The notes: generated by a model from the letters alone, not told the origin. Positions 12,441 to 24,376 are shown, numbered from the stretch's first letter. The stretch is 64,000 bases of DNA from Ampelocalamus luodianensis (GCA_036346255.1 CM070635.1:45597715-45661714), one strand, 5' to 3'. A program made the numbers and translations.

Positions 12441-12926
12441 CTCTATTTATTGAATTGACAGCGTGAAAGTCCTCCACTCCTGTCTAGTAAGGTTCGAGCT
12501 ATAGTAGCCGGGCCTGTAGTTAATGGATATTAACTAGCTTTCTTGGAAAAAAAACACTCGATTGTAGTGTAAATAGTTGACTAGCCAATGCTGAACTAGA
12601 TATTGCACCATTTCTAATAACAGAAGTTACTAGTGGCACTATTTCACTGAGTGACGTTCTAGTATATTCTATTTTTAGACTGTTGAAGCAGATAGTGTAG
12701 TTCATTGGTTGCATCCAGTGTAAATTGCTTCCTTGAAAAATAGTATATAGCTAGCTATAGTAGAAATGGGGTAGTGCATTGACCTTACTCAGTTTATTAG
12801 TGCGCTTGCTTGCAGAGAGTAAATGGCTGTAGTGAAACTCTGTGACTAGGTGATAGCTTGAGGAGGAGGAAATAGTGACATGGGACTAATATACTAGAAA
12901 GTGTAAATAGTGAGTTTCTAGTTCCA
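12441..12926. other. Intergenic DNA, nothing recognised
   Basis: AT-rich sequence with several gtaaatag-like motifs. No gene, TIR or tandem structure that I can support. Confidence 0.4.
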
Positions 12927-13766
12927 TAGAAGAAGCTGTTTTTTATCGAGGTAGCTCGGTCTTTTAACAAAACGAGCCAAGCTTGCTCGTGAGCCGCTCG
13001 TCAGCTCGTTATGAGTTTGGATTGTTAACTATTTTGACGGTTATAGTTGTATTATTAAAATTAGGTGCGCGGGTGATAACTTTTGATATGGAAGACTTTT
13101 AATTAGCTAAATATTTAAATTATTATATATCTATGTAATCATGCTAGCATGTGCTTGAACTAGAAATTGTTAGGATTGTCAATCAGCTCCTACCTATTTG
13201 TATAAGATTAAGTACATTGTTCGTCCTTCAACTCTTGGTCTAATTTAAAGTTCGTCCCTGAATTATAATACCGAATAAAATGTGTCCTCCAAGTATTAAT
13301 ACCGTGCAAAAACCGTCATTTATCCCTGTTTGAGAGTGGTTTCGTGCCACGTGTATTGATACTTGGAGGACACGTGGCACGAAACCACTATTAAACAGGG
13401 ATAAATGACGGTTTTTGCACGATATTGATACTTAGATGACACGTTTTATCTGATATTATAATTCATAAACGAACTTTAAATTAGGATAAGAGTTGAGAGA
13501 CGAACAATGTACTTAATCCATTTGTATGTGTTTTACTTGTATGCTATATAATTAACTACGTTTTTATTTATACCGTCCTCCCATTGCTTATATGTGTGCC
13601 ATTCTTTCGATGCTTTGCTCAGCTCGTCTTGGCTCGCGAGTTGCTCATAGGCAACTCAAGTTTTTATCGAGACGTGCTGAGTTTTTAGCTCATTAGCTTA
13701 GCAAGCCGAGCTTCTTTGTTAGTGAACTTGGCTAAGCCGGACCAACCGGCTCGATAACCAGCCCTA
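12927..13766. mobile_element. hAT-like element with CTCG-rich subterminal regions
   Basis: The right end, read on the minus strand, begins tagggctggttatcgagcc, a hAT-type terminus (TAGGGNTG). The left end is degenerate but shares the atcgag and cgagcc/agctcg subterminal motifs in inverted orientation (cgagccaagcttgctcgtga near 12981). There is no transposase and about 315 bp of it is a later MITE. I do not see a clear 8-bp target duplication. Confidence 0.55.
13205..13519. mobile_element. Snapback MITE nested in the hAT-like element
   Basis: Nearly the whole 315 bp is one inverted repeat: the left end agattaagtacattgttcg mirrors the right end cgaacaatgtacttaatcc, and the arms stay paired to a centre near 13361. 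The flanks atttgtata (13196-13204) and atttgtatg (13520-13528) are a 9-bp duplication with one mismatch, which points to the Mutator superfamily. Confidence 0.85.
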
Positions 13767-13913
13767 AAAACGGACATCACGACATCGTTGAAGCCGGGGT
13801 ACCCGGTGGTGGACAAGATCCAGGCGTTCACAAAGGTGGTCGGCAACTTCTCTGCGGTCGACTACCGCTGCCTCTCCACCATCCCCGGCACCTCCGTCAC
13901 CGTCGGCTACCTC
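13767..13913 (+). pseudogene. First-exon fragment of the mitochondrial complex I 20.9 kDa subunit
   Basis: The frame reads TDITTSLKPGYPVVDKIQAF, then FTKVVGNFSAVDY and TSVTVGYLS. This matches the N-terminal half of the plant NADH-ubiquinone oxidoreductase 20.9 kDa subunit, a small membrane-associated complex I protein. The start codon region is missing: the hAT-like element ends at 13766, directly before the match. The match stops at VGYLS, the usual exon end, but no GT donor follows, and I find no downstream exons. It is a truncated fragment, either the stump of a disrupted gene or a captured exon. Confidence 0.75.
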
Positions 13914-15123
13914 TCTGCTTCGTCTTCCATACCAAACAACCCCACTCCCCTTCCCAACATCAAAACCCTAGCTCTTGTTCCTCAACTCAAAGCTGCGTGC
14001 GTTCTTGGGCTTCTGCTTTTTGGTGGAATAAATCTTGTATGCTGTTGCCTGCATTGAGCATTTCGTAGGTGCTTCTTAGTATGATTATGCAACAATCTGA
14101 TTGCCAACAGCACATGTCAGTGAGGCATGGTGTGGCAAATCATCAAATGTGCATTTTTTGATGTGGCAAATCCTCAAATCCCCCTTTGATCATCGGTGAA
14201 TGTTAGCATGTAACGATTGGGGAAAGTGTTTTTTTTCTTTGACACTATTGCAGAACACAGTGTCAGATAGGTGACTGAATGCTGAACTTGATGCAAACAC
14301 CTAGTGAATTGGGAGCAGATGCCTTGAAGAATCTGGGATTTTGTGACCAATAATATATTAGTGGATGTCCAAAGTCTAAACTCCTGGTGATGCTCCATCA
14401 TGGGGTGTTTCTGGTTTTCATTTTGAGGCAATCACCTGAGGGTGGACACTTTTGTCTAGATGGTAACCCCAAGAATGTAGTAAAAATATTGCTGCTGGCA
14501 TATACTGGCTCATTCTCTTTACGTAGCTCAACAGTATAAACTACTTTTGGGCACCTCTTATGAGCACGCTGTCGTTTGTGATGCGGCCATAACCTTGTTG
14601 CTTATAAATTGAGGCCTAACTTCTGAAGCAAGTGTTGTAAAGTAGAAGCTTTGTCATATATATTCTTTCTTAACTGCTTGCCTTATGGTCGCTGCTCAAG
14701 TGTATACAATCTTTTGCAATGATCAAATTTAGAAATGGCAATATGCTTCTCAGTGCATTTGTTTACTGACAGAACAATTCAAATACAGGACATAGATTAC
14801 AGATATACTTCCTACCTTGATATCATGCCAACAAAGAATGATGCTTGAACTGATTAGTTAATCAAATAGGCAAAGGTCATCATCACAGCATCTGTGTTGT
14901 ATTCCTGCTGCACTATACTGACTGCTTAGACAAACAACAGATGGCAAAGGTTTCAATGCTGTTGCTTTCAGGACAAAGGACATTATTTCTTTTCTAGTTT
15001 TGAATGGCAGCAATTCGTAATCCCATTTGTTGAAGTGCAATTGACTTGAATCCATGTCACTAAGAACTTACTATGATGTTGTAAAGCTGTGTGCATAAAA
15101 GAGGGGGGAAAGGGCAAATAGCA
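13914..15123. other. Non-coding DNA between the complex I fragment and the U-box gene
   Basis: Moderately AT-rich sequence without recognisable exons, inverted repeats or tandem repeats. It may be former intron of the complex I gene; I cannot show that. Confidence 0.4.
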
Positions 15124-15558
15124 TCAAGGAAATGGATATTGCTGCCTTCTTATGTAATCTTGGATCACGGTTGACTGGTCATGGGAGATATGTCGTGCCC
15201 TCCATCGAGCCAAGCTCTGATCGCATCGGCTTCGTAGGTCCGTCTGCTGCAATGTAAGGCTCCCTCATGACCTCCTGCCATTATATGCCAATGAAAAGGT
15301 GGTCAATCCTCTCTTTCGAAGTATCACAGATTGTTAAATGTTTATGTTATTGTAAAGGTTTGTGTAACAATGATGAAAAATATATTTGAGATTTGGTATG
15401 ATGGTATGAGGGTATAAACAACTGAAATATTGGGCACACCAAGTAGGAAGGGATGCAGTCTTCATCGAATGGTGATGGTATCACTGATGATGGAGAAAAC
15501 GCAGTCAGCTTCCTCTGGTTGAGCAATGCTTCCGGTTCTCTGGCACCAATGTCATGAT

Positions 15559-17252
15559 TGTTATGAATATTATGTATGTATTCAAAAGACCCAATAAGCA
15601 ATATATATAGGGAGTACAAAGGGATATATGTCATACATATATAAGGAAATACAAAAGGCATATAAGGAAATACAAAGTAATTCCTATTCTAACACTATTC
15701 TCAAATGTAAAGCGTATGCAATAGCATTACGTTCGGAAGGATTGGCACTAAAATAAGAAAAATCCAAAGTCTGAATCTTGATCATGTCGTTATAGCGTGC
15801 AGCTCGTGAAAAAAATATGTCGAGTATCAAAAGACCTCCTCCCATCCGTGGTCGTGCGACAGCCTATAAAGCACAAGGTGCGGGGGCTAAGAAAGTAGAG
15901 CGGTGGGAACAAAGTCGACCGCGACAACACAACGAAGAAGATGGTGAAACCGACGAGGAATAGAGATAAGTGTCAAATCAAGCCGTAGAGGAATAGATAA
16001 AAATGCGGCGGCACGGTCGAAGCCCGAGACGGTGGCGGCGTAGTGCACAAGAAAGCGCGGTGGAGGCACAATCACGGCTTCAGGCGGCGGCTCAAAGTGA
16101 AGTAGTGGTGTTATAACGACTTCTACAATGCACATGACTCGGAGAGAAGAGCGGCGGCGGCTACTATACAAAAGGGAAGGAGTGAGCGAGAAGCAACCGG
16201 TGGTGACAAGGACTTGTGGACTCGTGCGACTTAGACAAACTAAAAATAGTGTTCTGACTTGAATAGACTCAAAGGAAGTAAGGACTCAAAGGAGCATCGA
16301 ATCACGCAACACGGCCTTTAAAAAAGAAAATGAAAAATGAAAAGCGAAACTCTATTTCTATAAGAAAGCAGTCGGTTTCTAAACGAAATCATATATATGG
16401 AGAGCGAGTGACGGCGACGACCAATGACGATGGAGGCGAGTGACTGGCGGCCAGCAGGCGGCCAGCTGCCGTGGCGCGGTAGTGGCGAAGGGCGGCGATG
16501 CTTGGCGGCGACGGCAGCCGAGCATCCTCTGAATCCAGGCGTCTTCCTCCCCCCAGCTACCGGAATCGTCTTCCTCCTTACTCCGGCGGACAGATTCGGG
16601 AAGCCGGTGGCAGTGGCCGCAGGGCCTGGAGGCCCGCGCCGGAGGTCCGGAGCCGGCGCGAAGGCCTGGGCGCGCGCGTGGTAGCGTTGGGGAGGATGGG
16701 GCCCGAGCTCGGCGTGGATCCAGTGCGGATCCAGAGGTGGTGTAGGTCGAGGCGGCGGCAGGATCTGGCATCGCTCGGGTGGAGGCGTCGCTCGGCCTTG
16801 AGCTTCCTTCTCGTGGTTGATGGCGGCGTCGCTCGGGTGGAGGCGTCGCATGGCCTCGAGCTTCCATTTTGTGGTTGATGGCGGCGTCGCTCGAGTGGAG
16901 GCGCCGCACGGCCTCGAGCTTCCTTCTCATGGTCGATGGCGGTGTCGCTCGGGTGGATGAGCATGCTGGTGCTGCTTAAAAAAACTACGACTAATGTGGC
17001 CGCCCCCAAGAGCGGAGATTGCTCCTCCCGGGGCAGCGGAAGCGGTTGGGGCGCGGAGATTGCTCCTCCGTGGCGTGGCGGTGGAGGCTAGGGTTTTAAT
17101 ATTTGCTCTGATACTATGTTATGAATATTGTGTATGTATTCAAGAGGTCTAATAAGCAATATATATAGGGAGTACAAGAGAATATATGTCATACATATAT
17201 AAAAAAATACAAAAGACATATAAGGAAATACAAAGTAATTCCTATTCTAACA
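15559..17252 (-). mobile_element. Small non-autonomous copia-type LTR element in exon 7 of the U-box gene
   Basis: Two 136-bp direct LTRs (15559-15694 and 17117-17252) begin TGTTATGAAT and end TTCTAACA on the plus strand. A primer-binding site complementary to initiator tRNA-Met (tagtatcagagc on the minus strand, 17105-17116) directly abuts the right LTR, so the element reads on the minus strand. The flanks atgat (15554-15558) and ttgat (17253-17257) are a 5-bp duplication with one mismatch. With one copy removed, the host exon reads in frame across the site. The 1.4-kb interior has GC-rich open frames (16318-17009) but no gag or pol. It shares LTR sequence with the larger copia element at 23226-29572, which may be the mobilising relative. 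Confidence 0.9.
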
Positions 17253-18208
17253 TTGATCAAGCTGTGTCTGAACATACTTCTGCTGTGGCTCAAACAGTTG
17301 TCCGACTGCTCCAAAGTCAGCGTTCATGTCGATGATGCGCTGTTCCAAGATCAATTTCTTTGTTATTGCCTCTTGGAGTTCCTCCATGGTAGTGTTTTGC
17401 TGCTTCTTTGGCAAGTGGATTGCTTGTCTTAACTGTTCCATTTCTCTGTTTGTTCTCACAAGAGCTCCTTCAAGTTCTTTCCTTTTGTTCACCTCCTCCA
17501 AGTACAACTCCTTGTATTCTTTTGCCTGGAAGGTTCAGAGCTCTGATCAAAATCTGAAAAAATGTATGCAACTGGAAGTTGTTCGTTTGTTGCACAAAAT
17601 TTCTTAGTGATCCCATTTCTGAAGAAATTGGTCTATGACAGGGAATTACTTTCTGAAGAGATGAAACCACTTCTTCGTCTGCCTTTTGGCACCTGGAAGA
17701 TTCTTCTAAAGCTCTGTTCATCAAGTTCTCACCTGCTTTGCATGCCTCTTTGAGTTCATCATAAAATCCCAATTCCAACTCAATGTCATCCTACAAAAGA
17801 AAAGGAGAAGAGAGGAAGAAGCATGTCATCCTGTCATTCTTACAAAAGGCAGTATTAAAAATCAGAAGATGTCATTGCATGATCTGATGCACCTCTTCCT
17901 GATGAGGTGACAAATGCAGAACGTCGTGATCAAAATCAGGGAGCAAAGGTGTAATTGCTGGTGCAATTTCTACTTCCTTGTCCCTATTATGGAAAAATGA
18001 ATTAGAGATTTTGTGACTTCATTAGTCACCAGAAATCAAAAGTTACCACATCAGACTATACCTGGTACAGATTAACTGTTCCTTGCAAACAAACCAAATC
18101 TTGCATGATGGATCAGCCCTCTGCATAATTTCTGTTGCTGTCCTGGACTTAGGTTTGTCCATTTTCTGAAATCGAAAATGAAAAATATAAATTTGACATG
18201 TGTGGTTT

Positions 18209-19790
18209 TGTTGTGGTCATTGGTTGAGTGCAGTCCGAGTACGAGGGTAGGAACACTCGCCCTCATCTAACAACCAGCGGGACTCTTCCTGTCGAGGTAG
18301 CAAAGCTTTGAGGTTTAGTTGAACTTTTGATTTCTCATTACTTAGATTGATAATGGATACATGTTATCCCTTTTATAGGGACAACTTGGTTTGACTTCTA
18401 AGAAATAATCTATAAAGAAATCTATTAATCCAATCTAATTTTTCCCACTATTAACAATAACAGTCCTAATAGATAAGATCATACCCCTAATAATAACTTG
18501 ATAGATAAGGAATCTCAAAATAACCTACCTAACCAGCTTTTTTATCCTAGAAAACCCATCAAACATGCACGGAAAATAATGTGTTACAGTACCAATGGCA
18601 CTATTCACACGATACTACCATACTCGTTACTGTTCGTGCGCCTGCTGCGGTCATTGTCTTGCTCCATAACATTACATCCCTTACGGCGAGCGGCTCATCC
18701 TCGAGCTACGATAGTGGCCACGATTGAAGTTCTTGGTAGCCCCATGTTGACAAAAGTATCTAGTATCGGTGTTGGTGTTCTTGAGATCAAATCAACGACA
18801 TTCCGACGTATGACACCCAAGGAAGAAGCGCCTTAGCATGTCGTGGCGTTGAAGAAGACGCCGACAGCATGGGCAACCGATATGAGGAAGCAGTTACGCC
18901 CTTACTACCATGGAGCGTGAAGATAGCTGAAAGGATGCGATTGTGGTGTTGTCCCTCGATCATTGCACTATATATTGCCTATGGTGCGATGTCGGCCCGT
19001 GTGGAAAACATCGCCGCTAGACGGTGACATCCTTCCTCGGCGATGCCGCACGAGGTTGCAACCAAGGCGTGATGCCCACTGGGGTGGCATTGGTGGCACC
19101 GTTGTCGAAGGTGATGGTAGCGTCGCCATTGCAATGGCACGCGACACCTCCTCCCGCTCCTTCATCTTGACCATCAATGCTTATGTTTCTTGGAGGATGG
19201 TCATCATGTTGTCAATTGAGACCGTTATCTTTTCATTGTCGGTCTTCAACATGGCGAAGGGAGATAGTTTGGCACCAAAGCCATAGTAGGTGGCTCACGA
19301 TATCAAATATTATGGTAATTATTGGGGTGCGGGTTCAAGAAGCGAGGGTAGGGCACTCACCCTTGAATGGTTGGTCATACCACCGCCAAAGCTCGAGACT
19401 TAATTGAAGGGAAGAGGAGAGACTAAGCATTTTGTTTATTCATTGCTTGGTTGATAATACATACATACTATCCATTTTATAAGGATAACCGATTTAACGC
19501 CTAAGAAATAATTTACGAGAAACATATCAATACAATCTAATCTTTTCAACTATTAACAATAACGTCCTTAATATATAAGATCCTACCCCTAATAATAACT
19601 TGATAAATAAGAAATCCTGAAATAACCTACCTAACCAGCTATTTTTTTAATCCTAGGAAACACATCAGTATGCATAGAGCTACAGTACCAATTGCACTGT
19701 TTGCATGGTACTTCTGTAGTCATTACTCCCATGTGCTACAGTACTATGGTTCACACACCTGCTACAGTCATTGTGTCTCGCTCCATAACA
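18209..19790 (-). mobile_element. Second non-autonomous LTR element, in an intron of the U-box gene
   Basis: Two diverged direct LTRs of about 463 and 483 bp (18209-18671 and 19308-19790) end gctccataaca and share blocks such as acccctaataataacttgat. Next to the right LTR, on the minus strand, lies ttgatatcgtgagcc, a degenerate tRNA-Met primer-binding site, so the element reads on the minus strand. GTTTT flanks it on the right (19791-19795) and is also present on the left if one T is missing. The roughly 640-bp interior has no gag or pol homology. Visible LTR divergence suggests it is older than the exon insertion. Confidence 0.85.
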
Positions 19791-21207
19791 GTTTTAGTAC
19801 TTCCTAATTTTACTAAACACATAGCACTATTGAATTTGCAAGAAAAATTTGCAAGAACATAATTTAGTTCCGCTAGATATACCTTGAGTAGTGCCGGTCT
19901 GAGGCAGCTGGAATTACTAGCTTGGTGACTCCATGCGAGGCAACAAGTTCCACAAGACCTGCTAGAACATCTTCCTTCTCAAAGACTAGTTTCTCACATT
20001 TCACCTGAAATTTACAAACAATTGGGGACCTTGTCAGCCATCTTGCTCCCTTTGAAAACGTTTGATCTGTTGATATGTGATCTGAATTCTAAAGAGACCA
20101 AGGTCCGAATTCTAAAGGTACGGATTCTTTTTCTTTTGCGGATTTGTTTCTGTCTTCGACTCGAGTCAGTTTTATGCCACCATATATACCCTTTGTAAGC
20201 CGCACGGGAAGAATCAACGATGCATTAAAATTCATGCGTTTTGTAAACACTTTTTCTGATATAGTGAAGATCGTCGTCGTGCGTCCGTGGTTTTTTTTTC
20301 CCGCAAGGGTTTTCACGTAAAAATCGATGTCACCCTGTTTTGATCTATTTTGTTATTTACTTGTCGATTTCTACATGATCTGTATAAATTTTCCACAATT
20401 CTTATTAAGTTTTCAGCAACAACCCAAACCCTTCTGAAAGATAATAAATTATAAATGTACAAGAATCTGACACAGTATTACTCTACATGAAAATTCAAAG
20501 GAAAGAAAAGAAAATGGTACCTTCATTTTCAAGCATTGATGGACGTAATCGTCTAACAGCTTGTCCACCTTTTCACGCTCAATCCTTCTGAACAAGCTCA
20601 CGTGCTCCGGGCTCAGTTTACTAGCATGAAACTTGACTCCCACTGAGATAAGAACAGAGTTAAACCTTTGATCTACAGTAGGTAAAATTCACACTTTCAC
20701 AGTGTTCTGAAAAAACAAGACAGATTGACAAAGATGGTGGCCAGGAATCCTCTTGGCCAGATGGCCCAGAATCATTAAACGACCAAATTTTACAACCATT
20801 TTGCGATTTCTTTCAGCAAAACAACGATGTAGAGAACATGTAAGATCAAAGAAGAGATGCGTACTCACGGGGATCATCTGCGGCGGAACATGCACATGCG
20901 CGATGACGATCGTGGCTCCACTGTCGCCGAAACGACTGAGAGCCCGACAGCGTCGACCGCCCTGCCTTGAGCTCCGCCGGCAGCGCGACGAACACCTTCT
21001 CCTTCGCTGCCGCGGCCTCCATCGATCTTCTTGCGGCCTCAGCTCCTCGCTTCGCGGCGGTCGCCTTGACTCCTCGGCATTGGAGAGAAGATCGAGTTCC
21101 TTGTCTGGTAGCATAAGGAACACGCGCGGTAACAATGCTGTACTTGTAAAAGCCGTAGGAGACTTTGGACGCGGGGGGGCCCCAGTGACGCCATGGGAGG
21201 AGGAAGC

Positions 21208-21564
21208 CATGAGAAGTACGCGACAGTGACATGCACGGACACGGAGGAGGCGACTTCCACTAGAACTAGCCACCTCCATTGATCAGCTCGATTTATCGAT
21301 CGATTCCCATGTATGTCAATAGCTGCAGGTCAGCACTTGCCTTATCACATCAGACAAGACTTTCTCATGTCATGCTATCGCGCGCATGAGAAGTACGCGA
21401 CAGTGACATGCACGGACACGGAGGAGGCGACTTCCACTAGAACTAGCCACCTCCATTGATCAGCTCGATTTATCGATCGATTCCCATGTATGTCAATAGC
21501 TGCAGGTCAGCACTTGCCTTATCACATCAGACAAGACTTTCTCATGTCATGCTATCGCGCGCAT
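21208..21564. repeat. Perfect 177-bp tandem duplication upstream of the U-box gene
   Basis: The segment beginning catgagaagtacgcgacagt at 21208 is repeated without any difference that I can find from 21385. It includes the palindromic tttatcgatcgat region. The two copies lie directly upstream of the presumed start codon at 21022, so they could overlap the promoter or leader of that gene. Confidence 0.9.
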
Positions 21565-21570
21565 AATTAA

Positions 21571-21600
21571 CTAGTTAGCACCCGCGCGTTGCCGCGGGCG
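21571..21600 (-). mobile_element. Helitron-like 3' terminus
   Basis: Read on the minus strand the sequence is a GC hairpin (cccgcggcaacgcgcggg) followed by tgctaa and CTAG, then T. This is the Helitron 3' signature: hairpin, short spacer, CTRR end, insertion between A and T. The element body would extend rightwards from here. I could not find a matching 5' TC end, so its extent is unknown. AT-rich non-coding DNA follows to about 22850. Confidence 0.6.
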
Positions 21601-23220
21601 CCGAAAGCTATTCAGGTATCCAGCAAAATGCCAAAATAAAAATTCCATAAGAACAGGATATATCACCTGATCATGCTCCATGACAATTGACAACTAAAGT
21701 ACACACAATCAACTTGTAAGAAGGTTCAACCTTCAAAATATCACTATCATGCATATTATATACATTTTCTGCCCCGCTTACAGAATATCATCATTTGAAA
21801 AGATTTTCCATACTACGAAACAAATAGTATAGCTAAGAATATTAGACCCGTGATTTGCTAATACAATTTTCATGCACATTTTGTCTTTAAGTAAATCATC
21901 AGTGAGCTTCCGAAGATATTTTAATCCAGCATTGTTTTGTGCCTTCAGCAACTACCGCCAAAACAAAAACACAATGATTCACTGTTGGATGAAGGCAACG
22001 AAGTTACCTTTGGTTTCGTAGCAGTGATAGAGAGCATGGCAGTCTACAAATGTGAAATTCCTACCCCAAAAAGACATTCGTGCACTTTAGAAACTTGAAT
22101 AATTAGATTCTTAAATCAGTATGAAAATATATGGTGTAGGTCAACATTTTGCATATTGTAGGAACTTGAAAAATAGGACAATCATATCATTATGGAATGC
22201 ATCGTATGCGCAGCACTTTAAACATAAGATGACAAATATAGAAAATCCTTACCTGATCGATTAGAAGTGATTTCTCAAAAACATTTTAAGCCAGTAATAA
22301 AATGCAATTCCATCACCTTGGTTTCCTCACTCTTTAGAACGCCAGTATATCCTAAACTGAAAGAAATACACGAAGATAAAAGTGCCACTCTTATTGCCTA
22401 TGACAGATGACCTAAACACAGTCGATACACGTATGGCAGATGAGCTAAACACAGTAGATACACGTAAGGCTTCTACGACATATGAGGCAAAAGAACAACT
22501 CTTAAGAGGTAGGTATGAAAACAACCAGTAAACAGTAGAACAGGTCCACTCCATAAGTTTCATTGTCCTTTTCTCCGATCTATACTGAAAGAACATGTAC
22601 ATTTATGCTGATGAATGTGTACTGTGGATTCAAATGTGCAGAGGACAAACACCAAAGAAAATAGGCAAAATGGGCTACATGACATTCAACTTTTGTATCA
22701 TTAACTACTGAACACCCAAAAATTATGTCTTTACCAAAAGACACTAAAATCATGTGCTTCTTTGCTATCGGACACTGAGGCCATTATAACAACATTATCT
22801 ATTGTTTCGGAGAGACAAACACTACAAAATGACCTTCATACCTTTCCCTTCTTACTCATTCCAGGTCTTCCTCCACTCCGGGACTCTGGAACATGGCGAC
22901 CTGCAGCAGCCACACCATTTGTTGCTCGCTCACGGCATCACTGACAAGCTGGGCATCACTGACAAGCAGCACACGGTCGAACACCTCGGCCGTCCACTCC
23001 TGGATCCCGGTGACGAAGAAGCGGCGACGGCGGCAAGGCGACACGACGACGTAGCAGCGCCCTCCCTTCCCCGCGATGCCCGCGGAGGTGAGCGCGACGG
23101 TAGTGGTGAGTAGCTGCGTCGGCACTCGTCCCATCCCGATCCACCGGCGAAGAGAGCAAGGAGGAGAGAGGAGGACAACGGCGAGGACGAGGAGGCGGCG
23201 GCAGCTGCGACGATGAGGAG
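21601..23220. other. Probable Helitron body or intergenic DNA
   Basis: 21601-22850 is AT-rich and non-coding. 22860-23220 is GC-rich with a minus-strand frame (22856-23134, starting MGRVPTQLLTTTVALTSAG) that I do not recognise. It may be part of captured gene sequence, because the same GC-rich context resumes at 29573 on the far side of the copia insertion. Confidence 0.4.
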
Positions 23221-23225
23221 GTGGC

Positions 23226-23336
23226 TGTTATGAATATTTTGTGTGTATTCAAGAGGCCCAATGGACAATATATATAGGGAATACAAAGGGGTATACCTAT
23301 ACAGATAAGCAAATACAAAAGATTCCTATTCTAAAC
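23226..23336 (-). repeat. 3' LTR of the copia element
   Basis: It begins TGTTATGAAT directly after the GTGGC target duplication. The terminal ...TAACA has decayed to TAAAC. Confidence 0.85.
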
Positions 23337-23429
23337 CCTCCCCTCAAACTCACGGTGAATCACACACTGCGAGTTTGGAGAGAAAATACAAATATTGTTC
23401 CACGATGCGTGGCTTCGTGAAGAAGTCGA

Positions 23430-24060
23430 CAACTGTAACTCAGAAATACAAAGCGTAAAGCAAGTATTCCCTCACTGCACTTTGTGGCGAGTGTATGAAG
23501 CATCCACACCAATGTGCTTAGTGAGCTCATGCTTCAGGGTCTTGAGCATCTTGATAGCACATGTCTTGTCGGACAAGAGAGTCGTAGATCCCATCACGGG
23601 CACTCCAAAATCTGCAAGTAATCACCTCAGCCAAGTAACCTCTGTTGTCACTGCTGCTATAGCTCTCAACTCAGCCTCTGCACTAGAGCAGAAGCGCAAT
23701 CGCTTCTTTGTCTTCCGGGCAATCGGGAGGAGCTAAGAAAAACACGATGTGAGAAAAGAGCGGCGATCGGAAGGATCACTAGCCAGTCGCATCAGATGCG
23801 CCTAAAGGCGTAGTGGTGGAGCTAGGGGCGAGGAAAAACAAGCGACGAGAGATAGTCCCACGCAAGTAGCAAAGAACACAAAGAATGTAACTGTAGTGAA
23901 GATGAGTGTACCTTATGAGCTATCAGAGCTAGAAAACACAGGAGGTCCTATTGAAGTGAGAGATGTGAAGTGCGGTGTCATGTGAAAAGAGGTACCAAAA
24001 TCCAGAACCTAGAACCAAGAAGTACTTGGAGGAGGCGTCGAGCTAGGCGGCATAATCTGG
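23430..24060 (-). pseudogene. Copia protease scrap fused to RNase H remnant
   Basis: Minus-strand reading gives SFHMTPH-like sequence near 23985 (the region after the protease catalytic DSGA motif, preceded by a Ser/Pro run), then DPSDRRS near 23770, KTKKRLRFCSSAEAELRAIA and KHELTKHIGVDASYTRHKVQ. The last two are typical copia RNase H. There is no integrase or reverse transcriptase between them, so about 3 kb of pol has been lost. In-frame stops are present. Confidence 0.75.
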
Positions 24061-24376
24061 CAGTGTGAGAGAGTTGCTAAAGTAGAGCTGCGAAGCTGGC
24101 TGAGCAGAGTCACCTCGGCTGCGAAGGTTATGCGCCCAACCGGGGATCTCAGAGAGGTCCTCGGGACCACCCGAGAGGTCCGAGGCCACTCCAGGACCCT
24201 GCCACGATCGGGCCCAGGAGGTCCTGTCGAGACCGGACCTAGGAGGTCCCTAGGCCTGGCCATGACCGGACCAGAGAGGTCCTATATATCATGACCAGTC
24301 CCTAGAAATCCCAAGCCCGCTGTGCCAACAGAGCTAGTCCCAAGGATAAGCTACTAGCTCACACAGCAAACACAAG

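Larger units (their letters stand above)
15124..21022 (-). pseudogene. U-box E3 ubiquitin ligase (PUB33/PUB57 type), disrupted by an LTR element in exon 7
   Basis: Eight exons are visible: 20869-21022 (KEKVFVALPAELKAGRSTLS), 20521-20642 (GVKFHASKLSPEHVSLFRR), 19883-20004 (KCEKLVFEKEDVLAGLVELV), 18062-18165 (ADPSCKIWFVCKEQLICTR), 17893-17983 (EVEIAPAITPLLPDFDHD), 17650-17790, 17253-17525 continuing at 15422-15558, and 15124-15274. The order is a universal-stress-protein-like domain, a coiled-coil linker and a C-terminal U-box (SYLVCPIFQ, then EVMREPYIAADG and AIRAWLDGGHDISPMT), the E2-binding fold. No kinase domain is present. Damage: a 1694-bp LTR element sits in exon 7 just before the U-box; exon 1 has a 2-nt loss; exon 8 has a small frame-disrupting loss after AADG and lacks the end of the U-box before the tail VIQDYIRRQQYPFP. 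One-base losses also fit at the exon 1 donor, exon 4 acceptor and exon 7 donor. The reading frame cannot give a U-box protein as it stands. Confidence 0.88.

Noticed and set aside
15120..15300. Plus-strand frame reading EMDIAAFLCNLGSRLTGHGR
   Set aside because: It is the antisense of the last U-box exon.
16318..17009. GC-rich overlapping open frames of up to 183 codons
   Set aside because: They lie inside the non-autonomous LTR element, overlap each other on both strands and show no known domain.
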